Shown piece by piece: positions 38,543 through 50,430 of a DNA stretch of 64,000 nt. Source of the DNA: Rhynchopus euleeides (lineage: Eukaryota; Euglenozoa; Diplonemea; Diplonemida; Diplonemidae); contig OY723245.1 in assembly GCA_963210315.1 (NCBI GenBank), positions 2,121,910 to 2,185,909 on the forward strand. Direction: 5' to 3'. The stretch's first letter is position 1; the number at the start of each line of letters is the position of its first letter. The notes under the pieces were generated by a model. The model worked only from the letters and a program-made list of their open reading frames with translations, was not told where the DNA came from and did no database searches. The translations under genes were made by a program, and so were the position numbers.

Positions 38543-41283
38543 ATGGGTGTGTCACTCCGGGCGCTGACCATCGGGTTGGTCGTGGGATGTGTCGCTGTGG
38601 TTGCCACGATCTGCACGGTGCTGTCTGTGCTGAGCAGCGACCGCGCCCTGCGCGACACGAAGGCATCGCGTGACGCGTCTGTGCAGAGAGTGCGCGACGC
38701 CGGGGAGGGCAACGTGCTGAAGGTGTCAGATGACCTGCTCAACCAGGCAGCCGAGGGCACCGTGCATTCACTGGAGCTGTTCTGGCAGCAGTCGGCGGAG
38801 CTCAACGTGGGCATGTGCAGGTCGCTGAGGGCACAGGGCATGGGGTCGTTGTCGTGGCCCTACCTGTGGGGAAGGCGCGGACAGTTCTTGGCGGCTGTGC
38901 AGCACTACTCCTCTGTTCTCTCCGTCACAATTGGCACAGTCAAGAGCCAGCTTATCGAGTACTACGAGTCGGCCTACACCCTGGACCGCAGCCCCAGTGA
39001 GTACCACCACTTCGGGGTCAACTTCAACAACGGCACCGACTACGACCCTCCAGGCTTCCCGACACACACGCGCACCCTTGCAGCAGATGTGCTGCCGGGT
39101 GGTCTCGGGAACCCTGCTCTGGTCAACGACACGAGCTTCCTCGGCAAGCGCTACCAGGAGTGCACCAAGGACCTGCAGGCGCAGGGCAACGGGACCTACT
39201 TCGAGCCACCGTGCTCCTACTACGTGGAGGACCACCGCACTATTGTGATGATGTTCTTCGGGCTGCGCCCTGTGGACCAGGTCTTCTTTTCCAGCATCGT
39301 GGCGCGTGGGCACTTTGCAGGTGTCGGCTCGCAGTGCGACTGGAGTGACCCTGTCAGCGGGACACGCCTCGGCCTGGTGCAGATTGCGACAGACCTGCGC
39401 CCCCTTTCGAAGTTCATGGCGTCGATGAACCTGGGGCAGGCAAGCGGCTCCCTCTGCAGGGTGTACGCGACAGTGCGGGTGGACCCCCTGGCGCCGTACA
39501 GCACCCAGTATGGGCACCTCATCGGCACGTCGCATGGCGAGTCCTTTGCGAAGAGGGCAGATCTGTCGGCAGTGGTCCAGCCCGCTTGGAACTGCTCGGA
39601 CCTGTTGGTGGCACGCAGTGCGAAGTACCTCGAGCTGCAGCACAACGATTCCACGACGAACTACGAGCGCATCGTGGCCCAGCGGCACCCCGACACCATC
39701 ACCCTCGCGACAGCCCGCTACCCCGCAGGCGAGGTCTTCTTCCTGAGGTATGACCAAACAACCCGCTTGTCACAGCGAAAAATTGGTGGCGCGCGGCAGT
39801 GCTTGATGCACAAAACTGCCATATTCACGGCAATGCCCCCTTCAGCGCAGGGCACACTGCCGCTCGTGCGCACAAAGGAACCCCGAGCTCTTTGTCCAAC
39901 CTGACTCATATATCCTCGTTGCATCCCAACACCCACACCCCCTGCCACAGTGTCCGGGTGTTCGACAACAAGAGAGGCCTCAACTGGTACGTTGTGTCGC
40001 TGATTGACAAGGAGTACGTGCTTGGTGAGGTGGAGAAGGTCAACGAGCAGACACGCAGGGACCTCCACGAAAGCGAGGATGCTGTTGACCGTGACCTGTT
40101 CCAGGCACGCCAGCTGCTCGCAGTCGTTGTTGTTGCCTGTGTGCTGATCCCCACAGGGCTTGCCGTGCTTCTCGTGTTCCGCGTTACCGAGCCGCTGATG
40201 AGCCTGATGCACGACATGTCGAAGGTGGCTGTGATGAACCTGGAGTCAGTCGACGAGCGCCGCTCCCTCAGCAACCTCACCGAGGTGCGTGGGATGGAGG
40301 TCTCCTTCAAGCAGATGCTCAAGAACCTGGTGGAGTACAGGCAGTACCTCCCGCAGAGTGTGCTGTACACCGACACAGAGAACTCAGAAACCGAAGAGGA
40401 TCCCGTCAGGTCAGACCAGTGCGGCTCCCTGGTGTCCGCCTCCCAGTCCACCTCCCTGCCGCTGGGATCCAAGGAGGCCTCTGTGAGGAGCGGCACCACT
40501 GGCATGTTTGACACAGGGCTGTGCGGCAGGTCCGTCACGATTCTGGTGTCAAACATCCGCAACTTCCACAGCTACAAAGACTCGCGTGGGCTGGGATCTA
40601 TCATCACACGCTACCTGGAGCCGTTTGTGCAGGGCGCAAAGAATTTCCGCGGGATCATCTCTGACGTGTCGGGGGACAGGGTGACTGTTGCATTTAACAC
40701 CCTTCTGTCCGTCCCTACACACCGGGTCAAGGCTTTGGAGCTGGGCTTGTTCATCAAGGGTGCATGCAGTGAACTGAACGTCAACATGGCCGCCGCGACA
40801 GGGATGGCAACATGCGGCAACGTCGGCTGCACAGGCCTCAAGACCTACACGATGGTTGGCCATGTCGCCTCTGCGGTGCGTGCCTTGGAGCGCTGCGGCC
40901 GCAGCTGGGAACTACCGCTGCTTTGCGACGGGAAGATTGCCTCCGACGCAGCCCTCTCAATGTACTTGCGTGCCCTGGTTTCTGCCAAGCTTGTGACCGG
41001 TGCCAAGCACACCCTGGTGCACGAGGTTGTGAGCCTAAAGACCGTCTGCGACGAGGAGTGGATGTACCAGCTGCAGCAGTCCCAGGTGGAAGACCCTTTC
41101 CACAGCCTCAACGCGTGCATCCACAGCGTGTACGAAGGGGAGCTGGAGAAGGCGCGCGAGCACCTAGCTGCCTGCGACAAGAGCCTCACCGGCATCGAGC
41201 TGGCATACAAACACCTCCGTGCACTGATGGACCTGGGAGTGCCCCCCCCTCCCCTGGATATCACCGCCTGCCCCCCGCTGTAG
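38543..41283 (+). CDS. Two-exon membrane receptor with a degenerate class III nucleotidyl cyclase domain
   Basis: Exon 1 is 38543-39747 and exon 2 is 39951-41283. The 203-bp intron has a perfect donor (CTGAG/GTATGA) and a pyrimidine-rich acceptor (CCCCTGCCACAG/TG), and joining keeps the frame, giving 845 aa. Membrane segment 1 is at residues 5-30 (ALTIGLVVGCVAVVATIC). A large extracellular sensor-like domain with N-glycosylation sites follows. Membrane segment 2 is at about 456-479 with a HAMP-like stretch after it. The cyclase homology domain lies at about 590-730 (VTILVSNIRNFHSYKD, FRGIISDVSGDRVTVAF, GNVGCTGLKTYTMVG). The first metal-binding Asp of active cyclases is Asn603 here and the GD before the substrate loop is GH (His706), while Asp644 is kept. 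The domain may thus bind nucleotide without full catalysis. ATG 38543 is chosen because it directly precedes the first membrane segment. Confidence 0.83.
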
Positions 41284-43387
41284 TGTGCACGGCGGTTTCC
41301 TGGGTGGACCTTAGCAGTGGCCTGAAAATGGATCGGTTGTTTGAAAAAAAATAGTGATGCTGAGGGTCCTCCGGATCCACCGACTGTTGAACATTGTCAT
41401 CTATCCGACTCTGCAGGGCAAGGTGCTTCAAAAGGGGACAGCATCGGGCCGTGTACAGTCGCCTCGCTCTCACATTGCTCGGGATTGCCGGCACCAGCAG
41501 AACAAAATGAGACGAAGTGAAGCTCACAGCCCCCGCCCTCCATGTCCTTTCTTTGGAGGGGGGGGGGTTTGTTTTCTCTACCCAATATCAGAATATGAAA
41601 ATATTTGTGAATTTCAAAGCAAGGGTGCATCTTCTGCCGCCCCTTCTTTGAAACGCCCCTCCCTACGAAAGAACACCTTACCTCCCGACCCCATTGCAGC
41701 CTGACTGAATTGTCTGGGCTGAATTGAACTGCCTGGGTGTGCGTGGCGATTTCACTCGAAAGTGCATAAAACAGCGAGCCTCGCTAATAGTGTAGGCGTC
41801 AGAGCGAAATCCCACGTTGAAACTGTCTTGAAGCCAGAGGTGCTGCCTCGGTTCGCCTCGACCTATCTATGGGTGTTGGCCACTCAGAAACCCAGGGGCG
41901 ATGCGGTGGTGGGGCGGCCTATGAGGTCGCACATCTTCTGAAGCCCCAGCCCCCAGCCTGTCGGGGGTGTGCGAAGTGTTCGCAAATGATCCACACGGCG
42001 AAACGTTTCCTGAGCAGGCCTCATCCCCCCAACTGCAACAACGAAAATCATACGACAAGGCACAATGCCACTGTGAACCAAGAACCCACCCTTAAAAAGC
42101 CACCCCCCCCAGCCATCTCACACGGGGGGGGGGGGGGTGGAGGGGGCTGACAAAGGGACGGGCAGCAAATTCGTCCAGGAATTGGTTCAAGAATTATACT
42201 TCAGCAAACCTTTTTTTTTTCCCCTCTCCCCGACAGAGGCGTCCATGCCAAGCCCACCCCACCCCAGGCGCTCCCCGAGGGCGCTATCTGCAAAGTTGAG
42301 TTATGGGGTGAGAGGGGGGTGAAGTTGGTGTTGTGTCACACGTCTTTCTGTATACGGCGGGCTCTTAGCTCCAGGTGTGTGTGTGGTTAGTCCTGTGGGT
42401 TACCGCGTATGTCTTCTTTCTCATATCATTGGTGTCCACTCTCTCGACGCTTGAGAGAAACCCATTTCAAGAGATTTCTGCCTTCTGAGATTCTGGAGAC
42501 CGCGGTGTTTAATTTCGCACATTCGAGAGTATGCTCTCGAAAATACACACCGCACCATGCAGGAGTTCACGTCGTATATCTTTACCCCCCTCTCCCCCCC
42601 GCCCAGGACCAGGACCCCTCCTCCTGTGCCCCGTTGGGAGAACTGCCTTACCTTCACCCACAACAACTATTCCCCCGTCATATCACTAGATATCAGACAC
42701 CTGCCCGCATGAAGAAATGGAGGGAGCTGAGGCTCTGCAGGCCTGCAACCCATTCTGAGTCCAACCCTGATTGAGGCTTTTTTTTTTGCTTTTTTTTGCC
42801 ACACCCCTTGTCCTTTTTTCCCCTCAAGATGCATTCCTGTTACTGGCATCGTGAATGTTGGAATTTGTATGGGTTCAGTGCGTGCAACAAGATTCCCCTT
42901 TCTGCCCTCTGGCACGCCCTGCGTGCGCATCGGGCCGGACGAGGGCTAGGTGTTGCCCCTCTCCACCCCCTCCCTCACAAACCTCACGACCTCACAACCC
43001 ATCCCGGCGGGTGTCTCGGGCGCATAGTACTTTATCACCGCGTTTGTTTGAGACCATCAGATGTCATGTCTGACTCGCGTATATTTTTGTAGGGACGAGC
43101 GACGGAGTGGGAGCGAAGAAGCCGCGAAGAAACGAAAGGAAATCGTACGACTGGAGCTTTGGGGGTTGGCGCCTTTCATGCTTGAGACAGCAAAATCCGC
43201 TCGACGAAATATAGGTCGGTACTGTTGTGTTTTTCACGGATTTTTGCAGGACTGTCAAAGCGAAAGGAGTGCAGAGAAGGTTCAGTGTTCTTCAAGATCA
43301 TCAGATTTTTTCCCATTGCCCCCCCAGGCCCTGGGGTAAGGATTTTTGGTAGTTCACGGATTTCCTCCGGGGGGGGGGGGGGGGCTC
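41284..43387. other. Intergenic, no supported gene
   Basis: Contains C/G homopolymer runs (41561, 42126), T runs (42208, 42779) and short overlapping ORFs. A segment near 43135-43160 (AAAGGAAATCGTACGACTGG) resembles part of element E. It ends in a run of about 15 G immediately before element C. Confidence 0.4.
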
Positions 43388-44499
43388 CACGGTGGGATCT
43401 TGTAAATTTTACATGTATAACTACAAGTATAATACATGTATTATACATGTATAATACTTGCATGTCAACTATTATACATGTATAATACATGTATATGCCT
43501 GAAATATACATGTAAAATACATGTATATCAAGTAAAAATACAAGTATAATCATGAATCTGCCCCGTTAACGGCTACCGGGTATTACCGGGTATTACCGGG
43601 TCGAAAAACGGGTATTACCGGGTCCGGTAATACCCGTTTGCCCGGTAATACCCGGTAATACCCGGTTATCGCCCGGTAGCGGTACCGGGGATTTTCCATG
43701 GGAATTTCCCTTTGTTTTTGGATTGATTCCCTTCCCCTTAGCAATGTGTTGTGGTCGACATTGGATTCTATGGCGCATGGGGTGATCGAAAGCCGGGTTC
43801 CGCAGTTCACGTCTGGTTTGTGTGGCTCACTGCAGACTTTTCGAGTTTCGCAGCAATGCTGACTGCCCACACACCACCTGAGCCCTTCCAGAGCCGGCGG
43901 TGTCGTCAGATCAGGCAGTCGATCACACGCATAATGAGACAGGCCATGGTTGCATAGCGGCCGTTTTAAAAAATCCCTTGTATTTTGTGGACTTGCAAAA
44001 ACGGCCGCTGATTTTCAGCATTTTAAAAAACGGCCGTTTTTTTTACCTGGGAATTTTGTATGGGGCGTGGGTCAGCAGGCGAGATCCCACCACCAGGAGT
44101 GCCTTCCCACTGCAAGGGATACCCTGCAGCAAGCATTGTGAGCGCGCCTTCAAGTATGATGCGAAGAGTTCAGACTTCGTGGACCACTTTGACGGACTGC
44201 GCCATATCAAGAAGAAGAAGAAAGCAGCGTTGAAAGTGCAGAGCCAGGGAAACAGCTGGCGCTGTCGGAGTGCGATACCCTCAGTGGCAGGCTTGCAACT
44301 TCGGATCGCCCGGGGTGCGTTGTTCACCGCATCACCGGCTGGCATGGTGCATGATGCTGTCAAGAAGTGTGTCCCGAGGAGGGGCTGAACATGGTTGCGG
44401 CCAATCTAGGCACGTGTGTCGTGGATGACCGTGCAGGCAGAGGTGGGTGTCGCTCACTGGCATCAGGGCTCTTCCGACAGAGCTTTCCCTTGATCTCGG

Positions 44500-45246
44500 C
44501 GACAGCACCCCGGATGAGAAGGACACCGCCTTCGCTGATTTATTCCCGAAGGCACGGGCGATCATCCCGGGCAATATGCAGCACCAGCTGGATGGGTTCA
44601 CGACCGCACTGGCGCTGAAGGATGTGCTGTGCCACATCTCTGACGCAGCTGAGAGGGAGAAGCAGGCGAGCAAGACGGCACCACCGGCCGTGCGATCCCG
44701 CTTCTCTCCGACACACACTACCTGCACCGCTTGAGTGGATCTGCACCTTGCACCACGTCCCCGGGCATTTATACAATCTTCCGGGCCCGCTGCAGGACAG
44801 CGGCCCTGCTACGTGTGCGTCGCTTCTGCGGTTGGCAGAGATGCCCACGAAATCGCTGGGCTCGAGTCCCACCTGCAGGCCGCCGTCCGCCTGACGGCAC
44901 CCCTCGCATCGCTGCTCCAGAAGTACTGCGATGCGCAGCTGGGTGTGCCCAACGGCGTGCCCCTGTCGACGCAGTGTACACCGACATTGAGAATGTCATC
45001 GAGAAAGTGTCTGAGGTGGGGAAGTACGACCCCCCAGTGCCCCTGGCAGGGGAGCTGGCCTGGGCTGGCGACCGCATGCGCAGAAGGTGGGACGGCACGG
45101 AATCAGGGAAGTCCTTCTGGTTTGCGGTCCGCCGTCTGTGCCCGAGCGCGTACGGCCGCATGAGTCGTAGGGGTGTCAGAACTCCGGTGCCACCTCCCCT
45201 CTGTTTCGGGGAGGTCACGAGCAGGGCCTGGGTGATCTACGACTAG
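44500..45246 (+). pseudogene. Decayed hAT-family transposase fragment
   Basis: Three frames carry consecutive pieces similar to the hAT protein at 62837-63994. EKDTAFADLFPKARAIIPG matches the REKEALFAVYRSEVPPG region. GLESHLQAAVRLTAPLASLL then QKY match LHADLKMMCDNTAPLLRVFRKY. VYTDIENVIEKVSEV and GKSFWFAVRRLCPSAYGRM match VWGDIEDCIHDL and GYWFWRGVRHLCPQQALLM. At least two frame changes are needed, and the C-terminal dimerisation domain is not found. AAACGGCCGTTT words at about 43965, 44028, 45510 and 45537 surround it and may be subterminal repeats of the original element, whose ends I could not fix. Confidence 0.6.
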
Positions 45247-45811
45247 GCCACCACGTTCCGAGGGTGTGCTGGATTTCTGGGACAACCCGGGGGCGAACCG
45301 GGCTGCTACACTCCTCTCTGCTCTCGGGTGTCTGCTGCTTGTCGAGCGACAGGCAGGGCGGAAGCCATTTTTCTTTGTACAGTCGACAGAGAATCGCAGT
45401 GCCCAATGTCATGTGCAGGCAACAGGGAGTTGTCAAGTGTGTTTCCTCAGCTCGGTACGGTAAGCAGGAGGCGAATCTCCAAAGGAAAATAGGAGGGGGA
45501 AAAAAACGGCCGTTTTTTCGCCAACAAAACATGAAAACGGCCGTTTTTATATTTCGGTAGCGGGAACTGAGGTAGTGAATTCTCAGAAAATCCACTCCCT
45601 CCATGACGGCCGTTATGACACTATGACAGGCGTGATCATAGGACCACCTTCCTCTCCTAAAGTCTGCGAGCCCCATTCCATTGGGGGGCAGTGACTGCCT
45701 GGGCCAACAGGGTCTTGGGGCAGGCACATTCTGAACCAATGAAGGTTCCATCAGAGAGGCACTGTTCCCGTAGCTTCCATCATTTAAGGACCTTGGCTCA
45801 GAAATGCAGAA

Positions 45812-45868
45812 ACGGTGCGTCACCAAACTGGCTGCAAAGTGGCACAGTTGGGCACACAGTGGCACAGA
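45812..45868 (+). repeat. Short dispersed repeat shared with 8955-9010
   Basis: CTGGCTGCAAAGTGGCACAG followed by CACACAGTGGCACAG, very close to the sequence just upstream of the receptor gene. Confidence 0.6.
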
Positions 45869-47732
45869 GCGAAGGGCTCCTCGTTTTCAATGATCGATCC
45901 TTCGTTCAGGGAAGCCATCTTCTCTTACCCCAGGCTCGAGTGCTTGGTCACGCCAGCTCCGTTATTCGGTCACATCGCTCTGCTGGCTGGGTGCTTGTCG
46001 CAACACTTACCTGCGAGCAGCCAACGAGCATTATGGTACCGAGAGATGCTTCTTGGCGTGGCCGGGCTTGTGGTTCCTGCCACAGCAGGTCACAGTACGG
46101 TGAGCGGACTTGCTATATTTGCTGGGGTGGCTTCAACACGGGCTCGCCACTGGACTACCCCCGAGCCAAGGTGGATAATCGCACCTGCCTTCGGGACGCT
46201 GAGTATCCGCCCCGTGTATGATGAGCGGAAGCTAACCAGCCTGCAGTCGACCCACGTGGTGGCCTTACGACTCCCAGACAACGGCTGGTTTGGGCAGGTG
46301 GACGGGAAGAGCTGGTTCTGGAGTTGTGGTGTCGACACGTTTCCATTTTGAGAAATTCTCTGTGATACGCTCCACAACAAGACGCCCATTCCCATGTGAA
46401 GCCTCTCTGGCGACACCCTTGACAAGAGCACCTGGCACTCTGTACCGGACCTGCAGCTAAGATCCGGGCTGGTGCGGCAAGGTATTTGAGCGACCCCATG
46501 ATGCAATCCAGAGAAGTCCCAGCAAAACGTGGATTCGACCAGGCCCTCAATATATGCACGAGTTGCGCCTGCTTCTTGTCATCTTGCTTGGCTACTGGTC
46601 CCTCTGATAAATCATCAGCTTGGTTCGAGTCGGGACAAGTCATGATGCATGCTTCAAAGAACTTAGCCTCGTGGACGGCCTGTTGTGTGACGACACGCTC
46701 TGCGTCCGTGGAAGCGGACGAGGCCATGAAGTGCATTGAAGAGGGGGGGAGAGGAGGCAACACACGGAGGACACAGGCACAGCCAGGGGTGTGTCCCTCA
46801 TAGATCTTGGTTGAACGAACAGGTGTTGGAATCAGGGCCTGGGCTCATTATCTCGACCTTTGTTTGTGTAATCATCGGGGCACGCCACGCCAACACAGCC
46901 CCCCACCGCCATGCCGCAAAGCCTGCCTCATAGATCTTGGTTGTACTGAACGTGGGTGTTCCCCAGCCGTTCCCACTCCCAGTGTTCCCAGGGCCGCCCC
47001 TGTGAGGGGTGGGCCAGGAGGGGCTGCAGAGGCTGGCCTTCAGAATAACGCAGGGGGGTCACTTAACACCTGACATTCCCCCCGCGCACCTTCCCTTGGA
47101 CTGCCAGACGGAAGATCACCAGAACCCTGCAGTTGATTCACTGCGACACCCCACGAACCATCCCTGGACCAAGGAAATCCCCACGGAAAATCCCCGGTAA
47201 TACGAAAACGGGTATTACCGGACCCGGTAATACCCCCGATTTGACCCGGTAATACCCGTTTTTGACCCGGTAATACCCGGTAATGGAGGCCGATTACCGG
47301 GTTTCCGGTAATACCCGGTAATACCGGTTACCCGTTAACGGGGCAGATTCATGTATAATACTTGCATGTCAACTATTATACATGTATTTTTACTTGATAT
47401 ACATGTATTTTACATGTATATTTCAGGCATTTACATGTATTTTACATGTATAATACTTGTCATGCAAGTATTATACATGTAAAATACTTGCATGACAAGT
47501 AAAATACTTGCATGCAAGTAAAATACATGTATTTTACTTGCATGCAAGTATTTTACTTGTCATGCAAGTATTATACATGTAAAATACTTGTCATGCAAGT
47601 ATTTTACATGTATAATACTTGCATGACAAGTATTATACATGTAAAATACATGTAAATGCCTGAAATATACATGTAAAATACATGTATATCAAGTAAAAAT
47701 ACAAGTATAATAGTTGACATGCAAGTATTATA

Positions 47733-48077
47733 CCGTATACGTAAATATTATGGAACGTAAATATTATGGAACGGGCCCATTTTTGGCCGGTCCGTTCCAT
47801 AATATTTACGTTCCAAAATATTTACAGGGCCAGTTGGGGACTCGGTGGTGAGGACGGCTTGCGTCAGGAATCGCGCGAAAAGTGCACGAGTAGGTCCCGT
47901 CAGGGACTCTGCATGCCGTCCGATCACCTGGTCCAAGTCCCCGAGTCGCAGAAAGCCCTGTAAATATTATGGAACGAAAAAAATCTGGAACGCCAACCCA
48001 CCAGCGTTCCAAAATATTTACGTTCCATAATATTTACGTTCCATAATATTTACGTTCCAAAATATTTACGTATACGG
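47733..48077. mobile_element. CCGTATACG MITE, copy 6 (345 bp)
   Basis: TA at 47731-47732 and 48078-48079. Same iterons and core as the copy at 6767-7111. Confidence 0.87.
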
Positions 48078-48195
48078 TACTTGTATTTTTACTTGATATA
48101 CATGTATTTTACATGTATATTTCAGGCATGTACATGTATTGTACATGTATAATAGTTGACATGCAAGTATTATACATGTATAATACATGTATATA

Positions 48196-48524
48196 CCGTA
48201 TACGTAAATATTATGGAACGTAAATATTATGGAACGGGCCCATTTTTGGCCGGTCCGTTCCATAATATTTACAGGGCCAGTTGGGGACTCGGTGGTGAGG
48301 ACGGCTTGCGTCAGGAATCGCGCGAAAAGTGCACGAGTAGGTCCCGTCAGGGACTCTGTATGCCGTCCGATCACCTGGTCCAAGTCCCCGAGTCGCAGAA
48401 AGCCCTGTAAATATTATGGAACGAAAAAAATCTGGAACGCCAACCCACCAGCGTTCCAAAATATTTACGTTCCATAATATTTACGTTCCATAATATTTAC
48501 GTTCCAAAATATTTACGTATACGG
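48196..48524. mobile_element. CCGTATACG MITE, copy 7 (329 bp)
   Basis: TA at 48194-48195 and 48525-48526. Lacks one 16-bp iteron on the left side, unlike copy 2, so the short forms need not share a single origin. Confidence 0.86.
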
Positions 48525-48599
48525 TACTTGTAGTTATACATGTAAAATTTACAAGATCCCACCGTGTCCCCGCGGGCTGAGGTCAGGCTGGCGACCCAG

Positions 48600-49250
48600 G
48601 TTTTCAGGGTGACACCAGGATTTCCTCGAAATTTTGGGTGACCCCCACCCCCTGGTCGGGCACCCTACCAGGGGGGGGGGGGTCACGAGGGGGGGTATGG
48701 GGGGGGGTACCCCCCCTACCCGACCCCCCTCCCGACTCGGGATGGGGGGGGGTCAGGAGGTGGTACTTTCACCCAATTGATGTTCCCCAGTAATAGGTGT
48801 AAATGGGCACCCCATGGCCAAAATGACCCCATCGCGATCCGCACAGATTCCAAACGTTCAAAAGAACGGGTTTTTGGAAAATCCGAGGGGGGGGTCCCGC
48901 TGGGTGGGTAGGTGGGGTGTAGTGGACTGGCTGCCTCCCAGCCACCTTCTCCCACGACCAGTCCCTGAACCAGACCCGTGTTTCATGGGTGATACTTGGC
49001 TCACACACCATCAAAGTGACCCCACTGTGATCCGCACAAATTCCAAACGTTCAAAAGAAAGGGGTTTTGGAATACCCGAGGAGGGGGTCCCGCTGGGTGG
49101 GGTGGGGTGTCATGGTGTGTTACCTTGGCACCTAGACCCACAGTGTGACCCCACTACGATCCGCACAGAGCCCAAAGAGTGCAATGGAAGGGGTCAATCG
49201 CGATTCCGCGAGTCGAAGATTCCGCACTTTTGGGTCACTTTCAGGTGATG
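48600..49250. repeat. Inverted-repeat arm N-left with tandem GATCCGCAC units
   Basis: About 2.5 units of roughly 190 bp. Each has GTGACCCCACTGTGATCCGC, then CCAAACGTTCAAAAGAA and GGGGGTCCCGCTGGGTGGG, starting near 48826, 49015 and 49147. The same units occur in inverse orientation at 58060-58315 and singly at about 15617-15700 and 19213-19250. They look like subterminal repeats of one element family. Confidence 0.65.
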
Positions 49251-49420
49251 TCAGGTCCCTGGAGTGACTGCAGATAGCCCATTTTCAGGGTGGGAGCCCT
49301 ACTCGTACGTCACCCAGATTCAGCCCAAACCCGTGCACCCAGGGTGCACGGTCGCCGGGAGCGCGCGGGCACCCGGAAACAGGTCGCATTTGCGCGCGCT
49401 GCCTGCACCCTGCACGCCAG

Positions 49421-49452
<32 letters not shown>

Positions 49453-50430
49453 ACGTTCACGACCCCCCAGAAAATTACCCCAGCCCCTGTGCCCCCCCCC
49501 CCCAGGTTGCCGTAGCGCCCCCCTGGGGTGTTCCCTGCTTCTTTGCAACTCAGCCGCAACCCACACCACGCCCTCCACGCCTTCAAAGAAAGGCGTTAGT
49601 TGAGGGCTTCCTCCGTGCCGAACTGTGTCACCGACACCCATAAGGGGGGGAGTCTCCGCTATCCGGTGCAGTTTTGTTTGGAGTATTTCCCTTGAGTGTT
49701 GTGCTCACAACGCAGGGGCCTGCGCCCCCCGTGCAATAAAAAATTGCAGAACACCATCGCCACGCAGGTGCTGGCGAGCCCTGCGTCACCCGATACAGAA
49801 CCGAAGAAAGGTATTTCGGGTCGACTCCTGACACTCGAAACAAGCAACGGAATGGCACTTCACGAGTTGACTCGTGGTTGCCAGGATTCGTGCGCCGTGT
49901 CCGAAAATAATGTGATTTGCCACTTTTTTGTTGGACAAATCTGGCACATCTCACCTTTACAGAAAAGGTAGGAGAAAACGTGCCGATAGCGGAGACACCA
50001 CTTCTCACTTTCTATGTCTCTATTGAACCTCTGATGGTGCATCAAAGCGAGCTCGGCCTGAAACGTATTACGCTTGGCACCGTTCGGTGCAAGGTAGGGG
50101 GAATGCCACATAAAGGAAAGAACCCATAACAGAATGCCACGAGTTGTTAGTTGGGTTGAGCAGCAACTTCTTCACCCCTCGCCACTCCACCCCCGCCCTG
50201 ACGCCTTGTCCCCCCTCTTCCTCCTGTGCCATGTGCGGCAGATTGCCGTGGCTGCTGGGGTTGAGGGGGCGATGCATGCGCTTGAGCGGGTGTCGTGAGT
50301 GGGCGCCGGCCGTGCGACACAATTTCCTCTTTGACACGCGGAGTTGGGGGGGAGGGGAGGGAGTGGGGGCAAGGGGCCCAGGCAAACAACATGTCGAACC
50401 CAGCCCCTGGTCCCCCGCCCCCCCCCCCCC
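49251..50430. other. Interior of the N region, no supported gene; 31-nt C run
   Basis: Contains an uninterrupted run of 31 C (49421-49451), which is the longest homopolymer in the window. ORFs on the two strands mirror each other and no motif is seen. Confidence 0.45.

Larger units (their letters stand above)
43551..47353. mobile_element. TIR element F (CATGAATCTGCCCCGTTAAC ends), 3.8 kb, TATAAT duplication
   Basis: Terminal repeat CATGAATCTGCCCCGTTAAC and inverse, flanked by the direct repeat TATAAT (43545-43550, 47354-47359). The uninterrupted target, CAAGTATAATACTTG, is seen at about 6383-6397 in element A, which confirms the 6-bp duplication. Subterminal DNA on both sides is an array of GGTATTACCGGG words. 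The interior carries a decayed hAT transposase and ORFs of no recognised type (plus 45815-46351; minus 46155-46763). Confidence 0.85.
43388..48566. mobile_element. Foldback element C (CACGGTGGGATCTTG ends), TC duplication
   Basis: Same ends and arms as elements A and B. TC at 43386-43387 and 48567-48568. Inside are element F (43551-47353) and two CCGTATACG MITEs (47733-48077, 48196-48524). Removing the insertions gives a structure like element A. The segment 47354-47730 is an array of ACATGTA and CTTGCATGCAAG words parallel to the one in element B. Confidence 0.83.

Noticed and set aside
5990..48524. Conserved 61-68-residue ORFs repeated in every CCGTATACG MITE
   Set aside because: They occur on both strands of a palindromic core and their conservation follows the DNA copies; no sign of protein-level selection.
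5522..48566. CRISPR-like array in the ACATGTAT-rich DNA
   Set aside because: The words are contiguous, self-complementary and lack unique spacers. The context is a eukaryotic foldback element.
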